A stretch of DNA of 64,000 nt from positions 248,001-312,000 of the forward strand of contig JAEWCQ010000016.1 in the NCBI GenBank assembly GCA_023390555.1, written 5' to 3'. Origin of the DNA: Bacillota bacterium (GTDB lineage: Bacteria > Bacillota > Clostridia > Lachnospirales > Lachnospiraceae). This document shows positions 1 to 7,708 of the stretch, one piece after another. A program made the position numbers and the translations under genes. Positions within the stretch are counted from its first letter, which is position 1; each line of letters starts with the position of its first letter. A model generated the notes under the pieces. The model searched no databases. It was not told where the DNA came from and saw only the letters and a program-made list of their open reading frames with translations.

Positions 1-12
1 AGAGTATCTGTT

Positions 13-687
13 TTATTCATGGATTTCCTCCTTTAACGTAAAATTATTCTTTTTATATAGTAAGATTCCCTCTGTCTGTAACTTGCTCAATTCGTTGGAC
101 AAAGCACTGCGGTCGACCGAAAGGTAGTCGGCAAGCTGCTGTCGGTTGAATGGAATCTCAAATGTGGAAGAGCTGCTTTTCATGGATTCCGCAGAGAGGT
201 AAGAAAGCAGCTTCTCGCGGATGGTCTTTTTGGACATGTGCTCCATCTTTTTGGTCAGACTGAGATTTCGTTTTGCAATTGCAGACAGAAAATTCTGGAT
301 CAGGCGTGTGTGAAACGTACACGCAGAAGTGCAGACAGTCAGAATTTTATTGAAATCCAAAAACAGAATCTCACACTGCGAATCTGAGATGACACTCATT
401 TCAATTGGTATCGTGGACAGACAGGCATAGGTTTCTGCGAACAGAGAGCCCGGCAGAACTTCCGAGATAATCGTACGTTTTCCCCAGAAATCTTCCTGAA
501 TGATGAGTGCGGTTCCCGATATCACCATTCCGACGGTATGAATCCGTTCTCCGTTTCTTATGATAAATTCATTCTTATTATAATGGCAGACCCGCGCCGA
601 CAGACAGGAAAGCATTTCATGTATTTCTTCCGCACTGATTCCCGAAAAGAGATTTGATTTCTTTAAGGTCCCTAAATACTGTTCCAT
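13..687 (-). CDS. Crp/Fnr family transcriptional regulator, probably controls hcp
   Basis: This 224-residue protein has an N-terminal cyclic-nucleotide-binding-type beta-roll (about residues 15-115) and a C-terminal winged helix (about 165-215) whose recognition helix follows NRQQLADYLSVDRSALSNEL. I start it at the ATG at 687 because a GAAAGGA ribosome binding site lies just upstream; an in-frame start 14 codons earlier lacks one. No Fnr-type cluster of N-terminal cysteines is visible, so an oxygen-labile Fe-S cluster is unlikely. It diverges from the cupin-hcp pair, and the shared intergenic region holds a GTTGT-N4-ACAAC palindrome. In Clostridia a Crp/Fnr protein next to hcp is usually HcpR, a nitrosative-stress activator. 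That identity is inferred from position only. Confidence 0.9.
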   Translation of the reverse strand: MEQYLGTLKKSNLFSGISAEEIHEMLSCLSARVCHYNKNEFIIRNGERIHTVGMVISGTALIIQEDFWGKRTIISEVLPGSLFAETYACLSTIPIEMSVISDSQCEILFLDFNKILTVCTSACTFHTRLIQNFLSAIAKRNLSLTKKMEHMSKKTIREKLLSYLSAESMKSSSSTFEIPFNRQQLADYLSVDRSALSNELSKLQTEGILLYKKNNFTLKEEIHE

Positions 688-716
688 AAAAATTCCTTTC
701 AAAAAAAGTTTTAAAT

Positions 717-758
717 GTTGTATTAACAACCGAAATGTTAAAATTATTATATTATAAT
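717..758 (+). promoter_or_regulatory. Divergent promoter region of the cupin-hcp operon with Crp/Fnr-type palindrome
   Basis: A perfect inverted repeat GTTGT-ATTA-ACAAC lies at 717-730, and a consensus -10 TATAAT lies at 753-758. No good -35 hexamer sits 17 bp upstream of that -10, as expected for an activator-dependent promoter. The palindrome is the natural candidate site for the adjacent Crp/Fnr regulator. The assignment is inference. Confidence 0.5.
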
Positions 759-796
759 GACGTTACAAAAGCAAGAGAAAAGAAAGGAGAAAGTTC

Positions 797-1153
797 ATGA
801 AAGGAAGTTTTATCAAGAATATCGAGCAGGAAGAAATCCTGGACCTGTCCGAATTGGTAAGTGTCATGGAAGGCCAGGTTGTCAGTAAGACGCTTGTGCA
901 GAACAAAGCCGTCAGTATCACTTTATTTGCGTTCGATCAGGGGGAAGAAATCAGTACCCATGAATCCGGCGGAGATGCGCTGGTAACCGTCCTGGAAGGT
1001 GTCGGAAAATTCACGGTAGACGGTAAGGAGTACCTGCTGCATGCAGGGCAGACACTGATTATGCCGGCGAAAAAGCCGCATGCAGTATTTGCGGAAGAGA
1101 AATTTAAGATGCAGTTAGTCGTCGTTTTTCCATTTGACGATGAAAATAAATAA
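797..1153 (+). CDS. Cupin domain protein
   Basis: This 118-residue single-domain cupin has the two conserved motifs as a double-stranded beta-helix: STHESGGDALVTVLEG at about residues 53-68 (metal ligands H and E-type) and MPAKKPHAVFA near residues 91-101. Small cupins of this type bind a metal and are often of unknown substrate. An AAAGGAGAAAG ribosome binding site precedes the ATG. It lies 46 bp upstream of hcp on the same strand and probably shares its promoter, so a role in the nitrosative or redox stress response is plausible but not shown. Confidence 0.85.
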   Translation: MKGSFIKNIEQEEILDLSELVSVMEGQVVSKTLVQNKAVSITLFAFDQGEEISTHESGGDALVTVLEGVGKFTVDGKEYLLHAGQTLIMPAKKPHAVFAEEKFKMQLVVVFPFDDENK

Positions 1154-1199
1154 AAAAATAGATTTAAGAAGATGAGAAAAGGAAAGGTTGGTAAAAAGT

Positions 1200-2795
1200 A
1201 TGGATCATAAGATGTTTTGTTTTCAGTGTGAGCAGACAGCAGGCTGCAGCGGGTGTACCGGTAATGCGGGGGTATGCGGAAAATCAGCGAATACGGCGAA
1301 TCTACAGGATGAGCTGACAGGAGCACTGATCGGACTGGCAAAGGCATGCGGCAACAATCCGCGTAGAGAAAATACAACGAGAATCCTTGTGGAAGGACTC
1401 TTTACGACCATCACAAATGTGAATTTTAATGATGAGACGCTGATAGAGATGATTGCAAACGTGCGGGCAGAAAAAAATGCAATTGTGCCGAACTGCAGCA
1501 GCTGTGAGGCCGTCTGTGGAAATACCGATGATTACGATATGAAGCAGCTCTGGGAGGAAAACGAGGATATCCGTTCTTTAAAATCCCTGATTCTGTTTGG
1601 AATCCGCGGTGTTGCGGCATATGCATACCATGCGATGGTACTGGGTTACGAAGATGAAAAGGTCAACGATTTCTTTTACAAGGCACTTTCCGTACTCAGC
1701 TATAATCTGGATATGGAGCAGCTGCTTCCGGTTGTACTCGAAGTAGGCGAGGTCAATCTGAAATGTATGGAACTGTTGGACAAAGCCAATACCACGTCAT
1801 TTGGCACTCCAGTTCCTACCAAAGTGCCGCTCACAATTGAAAAAGGACCGTTTATTGTAATTACGGGACATGACCTGTACGACCTGAAATTACTGCTTGA
1901 GCAGACAAAAGACAAGGGAATTAACATCTATACACATGGTGAAATGCTTCCGGCGCATGGATATCCGGAACTCAAGAAGTATCCACATTTGAAAGGGAAT
2001 TTCGGAACCGCATGGCAGAATCAGCAGAAGGAGTTTGATGCACTTCCGGCACCTGTCCTGTTTACCACAAACTGTCTGATGCCGGTGAAGCCAAGCTATG
2101 CAGACCGTGTCTTTACGACAGAAGTTGTATCCTATCCGGAGATGGTGCATATCGGAGAAGAGAAAGATTTTACACCTGTGATTGAAAAAGCACTGGAACT
2201 CGGCGGTTATCCGCAGGATCATGAGATGACCGGAATCAATGGCGGAAAAGAAGTCATGACGGGATTTTCCCATGGGACCGTACTGGGCGTTGCAGATCAG
2301 GTCATCGATGCCGTAAAGCAGGGAGCAATCAGTCATTTCTTCCTCGTAGGCGGATGTGACGGTGCAAAGACCGGAAGAAACTACTACACCGATTTTGTAA
2401 AACAGACACCGGCAGATTCTGTTATCCTGACGCTGGCATGCGGAAAATACCGTTTCAACGATCTGGATCTTGGAACGATCGGAGGTCTTCCGAGAATTAT
2501 GGATATGGGACAGTGTAATGATGCATTCAGTGCGATTAAAGTTGCAGTTGCCCTTGCAGAGGCATTTGAGTGCGGCGTCAATGATCTGCCGTTGTCCATG
2601 GTATTATCCTGGTATGAGCAGAAGGCTGTCTGTATCCTGTTAACGCTGCTGTACCTCGGTATTAAGAATATCTATCTGGGGCCTACGTTACCTGCATTTA
2701 TTTCACAGAACGTATTGAACTTCCTGGTTGAGAATTTTGGAATATCCCCAATCAGTACACCGGAAGAAGATTTAAAAAAGATTCTGGAAAAATAA
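1200..2795 (+). CDS. hcp: Hybrid cluster protein (hydroxylamine reductase / NO-stress protein)
   Basis: The 531-residue protein begins with the hybrid cluster protein cysteine pattern: CFQC, then CTGNAGVC, which binds the N-terminal Fe-S cluster. Further on it has the hybrid-cluster ligands: a histidine in GHDLYDL, a glutamate in THGEMLP, and cysteines in TTNCLMP, VGGCDGAK, LACGKYRF and MGQCNDAF, then the WYEQKAV motif. Hcp reduces hydroxylamine or nitric oxide and protects anaerobes from nitrosative stress in the cytosol. I prefer the ATG at 1200 over a TTG at 1188, because the GGAAAGG ribosome binding site at 1181-1187 directly abuts the TTG. The length is typical of the family. Confidence 0.97.
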   Translation: MDHKMFCFQCEQTAGCSGCTGNAGVCGKSANTANLQDELTGALIGLAKACGNNPRRENTTRILVEGLFTTITNVNFNDETLIEMIANVRAEKNAIVPNCSSCEAVCGNTDDYDMKQLWEENEDIRSLKSLILFGIRGVAAYAYHAMVLGYEDEKVNDFFYKALSVLSYNLDMEQLLPVVLEVGEVNLKCMELLDKANTTSFGTPVPTKVPLTIEKGPFIVITGHDLYDLKLLLEQTKDKGINIYTHGEMLPAHGYPELKKYPHLKGNFGTAWQNQQKEFDALPAPVLFTTNCLMPVKPSYADRVFTTEVVSYPEMVHIGEEKDFTPVIEKALELGGYPQDHEMTGINGGKEVMTGFSHGTVLGVADQVIDAVKQGAISHFFLVGGCDGAKTGRNYYTDFVKQTPADSVILTLACGKYRFNDLDLGTIGGLPRIMDMGQCNDAFSAIKVAVALAEAFECGVNDLPLSMVLSWYEQKAVCILLTLLYLGIKNIYLGPTLPAFISQNVLNFLVENFGISPISTPEEDLKKILEK

Positions 2796-2830
2796 AACAT
2801 GCGTCATTTATCTGCAATATGAAGACAGAA

Positions 2831-2870
2831 ATCCCCTGTCCATCCGTAAAACGGTGGGACAGGGGATTTG
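2831..2870 (+). terminator. Rho-independent terminator after hcp
   Basis: Complementary arms ATCCCCTGTCC and GGGACAGGGGAT enclose a short loop and are followed by TTGTT. The hairpin sits about 35 bp after the hcp stop codon. The T tract is weak. Confidence 0.6.
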
Positions 2871-3245
2871 TTGTACAATACGATGCAGCGGTTTATTGCA
2901 TCGGTTTTGCTTTTGCATTGCCTGTTTTTGCTTTTCCCTGTATTTCAGGGACAGGCCGTTCCTCATTTTTTGGAAAATGTGTTTTGCGATTACTCTCTGT
3001 GCCGTGCGGTTCCTTTGGGTCCGGTCTTCTCATTCCTGCTTTTGCCATATGCGTTCCTTTCCTGCTGACTGTTTTCAAAAATTCTTAAGATATTATCTGT
3101 ATTTCTGTGTAGATTATGTGTGATGCGGCATGCATATTTTCAAAGAAATGTAAGCCCGGTGCGGCAGGATTGCCGGCTGTATTTGGTGGAAAGTATTCCG
3201 GAGTTCCTTTATAATAAATACATATTAAATTCAGAGGTGAGCAAT
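2871..3245 (+). other. Intergenic region, no supported gene
   Basis: This 375-bp stretch between hcp and the XRE regulator has short open frames in several phases, but none has a ribosome binding site or recognisable protein features. Two of them are only open because the region is rich in TTTTC/TTTTG runs. It probably holds the promoter of the downstream regulator. Confidence 0.5.
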
Positions 3246-3920
3246 ATGAAAATAAATAAAAAACTACAAATGCTGCGAAGAAAAAACGGATATTCGCAGG
3301 AACAGCTGGCGGACAGGCTCGGAGTAGCAAGACAGACCATCGGGAATTGGGAGAGTGGCCAAGTCATGCCGGAACTGGATAATCTGATTGCACTCAGTGA
3401 TTTATACCGGGTTGCAATTGACCGAATCGTCCGGGATGAAGATGACTGCAATATCAGTCTGCGTGAGACAGGCACGTGCGACATTTTGTCACTGACCCGG
3501 TTTATTCTGGAGGCGAATTCCAGAACCTATGCCGGACACGGCCCGGAGGTTCCTTCCTGCAGAATGGCATCCCACGACCTGCAGTATGAGAAGGGGGATT
3601 ATCTTTACTACGACACGTATCTGGGCGGAGAATGCTTTTCCGGTGAAGAGGGGGTCTGGAGACAGCAGATACCGGTATGGTCCATGAACTATTCCGGCAG
3701 GGTGATCGGAGAACATTTCAGCGGAGATTTTCTGAAGGAAGCATTGTGTGAGATGCCGGAAGATAAACCCTACCGTGGACCTGCATTTTATCAGAATGGT
3801 GAATATAGCTATCACTGTAAAACAGATGGAGAATTTGTCTGGTTTCAGGGCTATGAAGAGATTTTCTATGAGAAGGAAAAGATCTATGAATGTTATTTTC
3901 ATGGCGGTATTGTAAAATAA
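3246..3920 (+). CDS. XRE family regulator with C-terminal DUF5680-like domain
   Basis: The 224-residue protein starts with a classical HTH_3 fold (residues 5-60), including YSQEQLADRLGVARQTIGNWESG. The rest, from about residue 75, matches the layout of a DUF5680-type domain: repeated aromatic and acidic residues, GGECFSGEEGVW, and a closing YECYFHGGIVK. The start was moved to the ATG at 3246, which has GAGGTGA eight bases upstream; the frame stays open for 42 more codons but those residues are not helix-turn-helix-like. Such proteins are probably ligand-sensing regulators. The target is unknown, and it stands alone between hcp and a convergent HxlR gene. Confidence 0.85.
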   Translation: MKINKKLQMLRRKNGYSQEQLADRLGVARQTIGNWESGQVMPELDNLIALSDLYRVAIDRIVRDEDDCNISLRETGTCDILSLTRFILEANSRTYAGHGPEVPSCRMASHDLQYEKGDYLYYDTYLGGECFSGEEGVWRQQIPVWSMNYSGRVIGEHFSGDFLKEALCEMPEDKPYRGPAFYQNGEYSYHCKTDGEFVWFQGYEEIFYEKEKIYECYFHGGIVK

Positions 3921-3944
3921 ACGGCAGACAGCAGAATTTGCAGA

Positions 3945-4268
3945 TTATTGGTCAATCAGCCATTTTTTCCCCCATTCCCGCATTTCAAAAAATACACGTT
4001 CAAAATCTCTGCCCTTTTCTGTTAATGAATACTCTACTGTAACAGGAGAAGCAGGATAGACAACTCGATTCAGGACACCTTGCGCTTCCAGCGTTTTGAG
4101 TGCATCCGTCAGCGATTTTGTGCTGCAGCCAAGACTCCGGTGCAGCTGGTTAAAGCGCTTTGGCCCATTGTTCAGTTCGCCCATAATCAAAAAAGTCCAT
4201 TTCCCTCCAAAGATTTCCATAATTCGTTTGATGGATTCTACACAGATGGTATCATCTACTGCTTTCAT
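3945..4268 (-). CDS. HxlR family transcriptional regulator
   Basis: This 107-residue winged-helix protein has the HxlR signature: a conserved cysteine in DTICVESI, GGKWTFLIMGEL, RFNQLHRSLGCSTKSLTDALK and the wing motif PVTVEYSLTEKG. HxlR/YodB-type regulators often sense reactive electrophiles through the N-terminal cysteine. The ATG at 4268 has AAGGAG nine bases upstream. The gene diverges from an SDR-like gene, and a perfect inverted repeat lies over the SDR promoter, so it probably represses that gene and possibly itself. Confidence 0.92.
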   Translation of the reverse strand: MKAVDDTICVESIKRIMEIFGGKWTFLIMGELNNGPKRFNQLHRSLGCSTKSLTDALKTLEAQGVLNRVVYPASPVTVEYSLTEKGRDFERVFFEMREWGKKWLIDQ

Positions 4269-4343
4269 ATTATTGAACTCCTTATTCGTTGATAAAATCA
4301 TTATAAACACTTTTCTTTTGTAAAGCAAGTTACATAATTTTGC

Positions 4344-4375
4344 GTACTTTACAAAATAAAGTACAACGATATAAT
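4344..4375 (+). promoter_or_regulatory. SDR promoter with HxlR-type operator
   Basis: A -35 TTTACA (4348-4353) and a perfect -10 TATAAT (4370-4375) are separated by 16 bp. A perfect inverted repeat GTACTTTA-N5-TAAAGTAC (4344-4364) covers the -35. The form and position fit an HxlR/YodB operator bound by the divergent regulator. Confidence 0.75.
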
Positions 4376-4405
4376 TTAAGCATAGAATTGAATTGGAGGT
4401 ACGAT

Positions 4406-5251
4406 ATGAAGACAATACTTGTAACAGGCGGAACAGATGGAATTGGGAAAGGGCTTGTCCAGTATTACCTGAAAAAAGACTATCAGGTAATTGCAGTAGG
4501 AAGTTCCAATCTTAAGGGCGAAAGACTGAAGGAAGAAGCCGCCAAACTGAAAAAAGAAAAGAACCTGCTGTTTATGCAGGCAAATTTGAGCCTGATTAGC
4601 GAAAATCAGAGAGTTGTTCAGACAGTAAAAGAAAAGTACACATCGCTGGACGCCTTGATTCTATGTGCGGCATCACTGAAACCACAGGAAAGATATTCGG
4701 AAACAGGGGAAGGATTTGAATTTACGTTTGCACTGTATTATCTGAGCAGATATGTATTAAGCTATGCACTGAAGGAACTAATGGAAAAAGCAGAGCATCC
4801 GTTTGTGGTGAATGTCTGTGCTCCAGGCATGAAGGGGCAGGTAAATTGGAGTGATATACAGTTTAAAACCAATTACAATGGACAAAAGGTTCAATTTCAT
4901 GGAAGTCGTTTGAATGACCTGCTTGGTGTTGCCTTCACGGAGAATGATTCCGTCGAAAAAATCAGATATATATTATTTAATCCTATGGCAGTGAAAACAC
5001 CTGGGGCAGAGAATATGTTCCAGGGGAAGTCTTTCTCGAAGTGGATGACAAGGTTGTATTACAAATACAAAGGAAAGACAATAGAGGAAACCGCTGAAAT
5101 CGTTGTAAAAGATATTCAAAAAACAGCAAAAGGAGGACTGACTGCTTTTAAACAGGATGATGCGGTTGCACTCAGTATGGAAACATTTGATAAAGATAAT
5201 GCAGAGAAATTATCGAAAATAACATCCGGCATGCTGAAAAATAAATCGTGA
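4406..5251 (+). CDS. Short-chain dehydrogenase/reductase-like protein with altered catalytic residues
   Basis: The 281-residue protein has the N-terminal Rossmann motif TGGTDGIG (residues 7-14) and overall resembles retinol-dehydrogenase-like SDRs. At the position of the catalytic Y-x-x-S-K it reads FHGSR (F164, R168), and the usual NNAG is CAAS (87-90), so both the catalytic tyrosine and lysine appear replaced. It may be a non-catalytic NAD(P)-binding protein or use different chemistry. The ATG at 4406 follows TTGGAGGT. It is controlled by the divergent HxlR gene. The fold is certain; the reaction is not. Confidence 0.85.
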   Translation: MKTILVTGGTDGIGKGLVQYYLKKDYQVIAVGSSNLKGERLKEEAAKLKKEKNLLFMQANLSLISENQRVVQTVKEKYTSLDALILCAASLKPQERYSETGEGFEFTFALYYLSRYVLSYALKELMEKAEHPFVVNVCAPGMKGQVNWSDIQFKTNYNGQKVQFHGSRLNDLLGVAFTENDSVEKIRYILFNPMAVKTPGAENMFQGKSFSKWMTRLYYKYKGKTIEETAEIVVKDIQKTAKGGLTAFKQDDAVALSMETFDKDNAEKLSKITSGMLKNKS

Positions 5252-5320
5252 TGACAGAGCGCATGATACCGAAAAACAAAAGTAATAGGAAAATTATTTC
5301 ATAAATATAGAAAGAGTATT

Positions 5321-5376
5321 ATAAAGTGAGATAGATAAAGTGAGATAGATAAGGTGAGATAGATAAAGTCAGATGG
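5321..5376 (+). repeat. Four tandem 14-bp repeats
   Basis: Consecutive copies of ATAAAGTGAGATAG start at 5321, 5335, 5349 (one change) and 5363 (three changes). They end just before the ribosome binding site of the acetyltransferase gene, so copy number could affect its expression. Confidence 0.9.
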
Positions 5377-5396
5377 ATAGATTGAAAGGAAAATAT

Positions 5397-5969
5397 ATGA
5401 CAGAATTGGAAAAACTGGATGCCGGTCTTGCGTATGATTTCTGGGATGAAGAAGTGAACAGCAGAAAAATTCATGCGATAGAAGGATGCCAGAAACTGAA
5501 TGCAATCGATGTGCAGGATGAACAGAACAGAGTAGATGCCATTATAGAATTATTTGGTTCCGTGGGTGAGAATCCAACGGTATTGCCAGTATTTCTTTGC
5601 GATAATGGTCTTAATATACATGTTGGGATGAATTTTTTAGCCAATTACAATGTTACAATTCTGGATATTGCACCGGTTTACATCGGAGACTATGTGATGA
5701 TCGGGCCGAATACGCTGATTACAACGGTGAATCATCCGCTGTCACCGATGGGAAGACGTAAACACCTTGGAATTGCCAAACCGGTGAAAATAGGGGATGA
5801 TGTCTGGATTGGAGGAAATGTTACGATACTTCCGGGCGTTTCAATTGGGAATAATGTTGTGATTGCAGCAGGTGCTGTCGTAACAAAAGATGTTCCGGAT
5901 AATTGTGTGGTTGGAGGTGTGCCTGCACAGGTCATCAAAGAGATCGAGAATGACGTTGTGGAACAATGA
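5397..5969 (+). CDS. Sugar O-acetyltransferase (maltose acetyltransferase-like, LbH)
   Basis: This 190-residue protein has the maltose/galactoside acetyltransferase layout: an N-terminal helical cap (about 1-60) and a left-handed beta-helix of hexapeptide repeats (about 65-180), with NHPLSPMGRR (catalytic histidine) and the closing GVPAQVIKEI. It would transfer acetyl from acetyl-CoA to a sugar hydroxyl in the cytosol. I start it at the ATG at 5397, which has GAAAGGA six bases upstream and gives the family-typical MTELEKL N-terminus. It is flanked on both sides by short tandem repeats. The natural sugar acceptor is not known. Confidence 0.9.
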   Translation: MTELEKLDAGLAYDFWDEEVNSRKIHAIEGCQKLNAIDVQDEQNRVDAIIELFGSVGENPTVLPVFLCDNGLNIHVGMNFLANYNVTILDIAPVYIGDYVMIGPNTLITTVNHPLSPMGRRKHLGIAKPVKIGDDVWIGGNVTILPGVSIGNNVVIAAGAVVTKDVPDNCVVGGVPAQVIKEIENDVVEQ

Positions 5970-6065
5970 CATTCAAACCAGATATGAGCAATAAATGGCT
6001 TCGATACAGCCAATCACAGTCAAAAATCAAAGGATTTCAGAAAAACAATTGTAGAAAATAAATAG

Positions 6066-6125
6066 AACAAAAGGTAATAAAACAAAAGGTAATAGAACAA
6101 AAGATAATAAAACAAAAGGCAACAA
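6066..6125 (+). repeat. Four tandem 15-bp repeats in the 5970-6316 gap
   Basis: Copies of AACAAAAGGTAATAA start at 6066, 6081, 6096 and 6111 with one to four changes each. The rest of the 347-bp gap from 5970 to 6316 shows no gene with a ribosome binding site; a 61-codon open frame ending at 6334 looks spurious except for its last codons, which belong to the broken DUF1801 gene. Confidence 0.85.
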
Positions 6126-6316
6126 CACGTATGCTTCGAAGTTAGCAGATGGAGAACGTGATTGCCTTTTTTCGTATTTCAAAGAATAGGGATAAGCATT
6201 TCAAACAGTTCACCACTGTCAATAGGTTTCATGTTATAATGTGTTACATAATTTTCTTCTCTTGCTTTTATCTTAAAAATAATAGAATGACAATCAGAAT
6301 CTGGGGAAATCGTGTT

Positions 6317-6663
6317 ATGAATACACAATTTTAGGATTACATAGAAAATGATAGCACAGAGATACAGGTTTTGTTTATGGAACTGCGGAAACTGATCTGG
6401 AAAAGTGTTCCAGGTGAAGAAATAGAAGAAAGCTGTGGGCGAAACTGCCGGGCTACTACGTAGGAGACGGATTTATTCGTGTCATTCCATTTAAAGACCA
6501 TATAAATATTGAAGCTGCAGCCATCATGGAACACAAGAGGGAATTGGAAGGATTTAAAATCACACCCAAAGGGATGCTGCAGATATGTCTGAATGAAAAT
6601 CTGCCGGGCAATGATTTTGAAATTATATTTAAAGTGACGCTTTTGAGACAGATCACATTGTGA
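6317..6663 (+). pseudogene. Broken DUF1801 (YdhG-like) protein gene
   Basis: Read across two lesions, this region encodes a DUF1801-type protein with the family stretches ELRKLIWKSVP, AKLPGYYVGDGFIRVIPFKD, HINIEAA and GFKITPKGMLQI. An in-frame TAG lies at 6332-6334, five codons after the ATG. A single-base deletion near 6430 (GAAGAA-AGCTG where GAAGAAAAGCTG is expected) shifts the frame. The stop at 6661-6663 is in the downstream frame. Intact homologues are small cytosolic proteins of poorly known role. Two independent lesions make a real pseudogene more likely than a sequencing error. Confidence 0.85.
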
Positions 6664-6691
6664 ATAGAAAACAATCACGAGGAGGAGAACT

Positions 6692-7696
6692 ATGAAATAC
6701 CAATGCGGAATGTATGGGGGAAGCTTTCACCCTCTTCATATGGGACATGTCCGTTGTATCATTGAGGCGGCGAACCAGTGCAGAACACTGATTATTGTGA
6801 TCAGTGAAGGGGTAAACCGCAGCGAGATTGATATTCGAATCAGATATCGCTGGATTTATCAGCTTACGAGGCATATCGGAAACGTGAAGATCTTTCTTTT
6901 GTCAGATGATGCAGAGACAAAGGAAGGTTACAGCGAAGCATACTGGGACAGCGATGCTGAAAAGGTAAAGGCATTTGCGGGAGAAAAAATTGATGCCGTA
7001 TTCTGCGGAAGTGACTATGATGAAAACAGCTTTTGGGCGAAATGCTATCCGGATGCCGAACTAAATATCATAAAACGAAACGGCATTTCCTCCACCGAAA
7101 TCAGAAACGATATCTATGGCCACTGGGACTGGATTCCCGCTGTGGTCAAACCGTATTATGTGAAGAAAGTTCTTCTCATAGGCGGTGAAAGTACGGGCAA
7201 ATCCACACTGACGATCAACCTTGCAAATTATTATAACACGAATTATCTGGAAGAAGTAGGACGGGATATATCTGAGCGTTCCGGCACGGATATGCTCATG
7301 ATACCGGATGATTTCACCGACATCCTGCTTTGCCATAAAATTCGTGAAACAGAGGCCGTGAAAACAAGCAACCGCGTTTTATTTGAAGATACAGATTGCC
7401 TTATAACTTTATTTTACCTGGATTTTCTTGAGGGTAAGGAGAAGGAAAACAATACGGCACTGGCAGAAGCCATTGCGCATTTAAACAGCTATGATTTGAT
7501 TCTGTTTCTTGAGCCGGATGTGGAATTTGTGCAGGATGGTGACAGGAGCATGGTTATTGCCGCTGACCGTGAAAAATACAGCAGCCGCATAAAAGAACTA
7601 TATCAAAAGCATGGTTTTTCATTTGAAATTGTCAATGGAAGCTATCAGCAGCGATTTAAAAAAGCAGTACAATTGATTGATCATTTATTGAAATAG
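6692..7696 (+). CDS. nadR: NadR-type bifunctional NMN adenylyltransferase / ribosylnicotinamide kinase
   Basis: The 334-residue protein has a nucleotidyltransferase domain at residues 1-150, with HMGH (16-19) and ISSTEIR (132-138), and a P-loop kinase domain with GGESTGKST at 164-172. These are the NMN adenylyltransferase and nicotinamide riboside kinase modules of NadR, which turn imported riboside or NMN into NAD. The helix-turn-helix domain of enterobacterial NadR is absent, so it should be an enzyme only. An AGGAGGAG site precedes the ATG. The pnuC gene follows 12 bp later, giving a compact pyridine salvage operon. Confidence 0.94.
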   Translation: MKYQCGMYGGSFHPLHMGHVRCIIEAANQCRTLIIVISEGVNRSEIDIRIRYRWIYQLTRHIGNVKIFLLSDDAETKEGYSEAYWDSDAEKVKAFAGEKIDAVFCGSDYDENSFWAKCYPDAELNIIKRNGISSTEIRNDIYGHWDWIPAVVKPYYVKKVLLIGGESTGKSTLTINLANYYNTNYLEEVGRDISERSGTDMLMIPDDFTDILLCHKIRETEAVKTSNRVLFEDTDCLITLFYLDFLEGKEKENNTALAEAIAHLNSYDLILFLEPDVEFVQDGDRSMVIAADREKYSSRIKELYQKHGFSFEIVNGSYQQRFKKAVQLIDHLLK

Positions 7697-7708
7697 GGGA
7701 GAGTTCTT

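Noticed and set aside
1188..1199. TTG start for hcp at 1188
   Set aside because: The ribosome binding site at 1181-1187 touches it, while the ATG at 1200 has proper spacing and the family N-terminus.
937..1377. 146-codon minus-strand frame over the cupin and hcp start
   Set aside because: It is antisense to two well-supported genes, has no ribosome binding site and is rich in Ser, Pro and Cys as reverse frames of coding DNA often are.
2868..3123. Overlapping short frames between hcp and the XRE gene
   Set aside because: They lack ribosome binding sites, start inside the hcp terminator and show no protein features.
6149..6334. 61-codon frame MENVIAFF...
   Set aside because: There is no ribosome binding site or domain; its end is the start of the broken DUF1801 gene.
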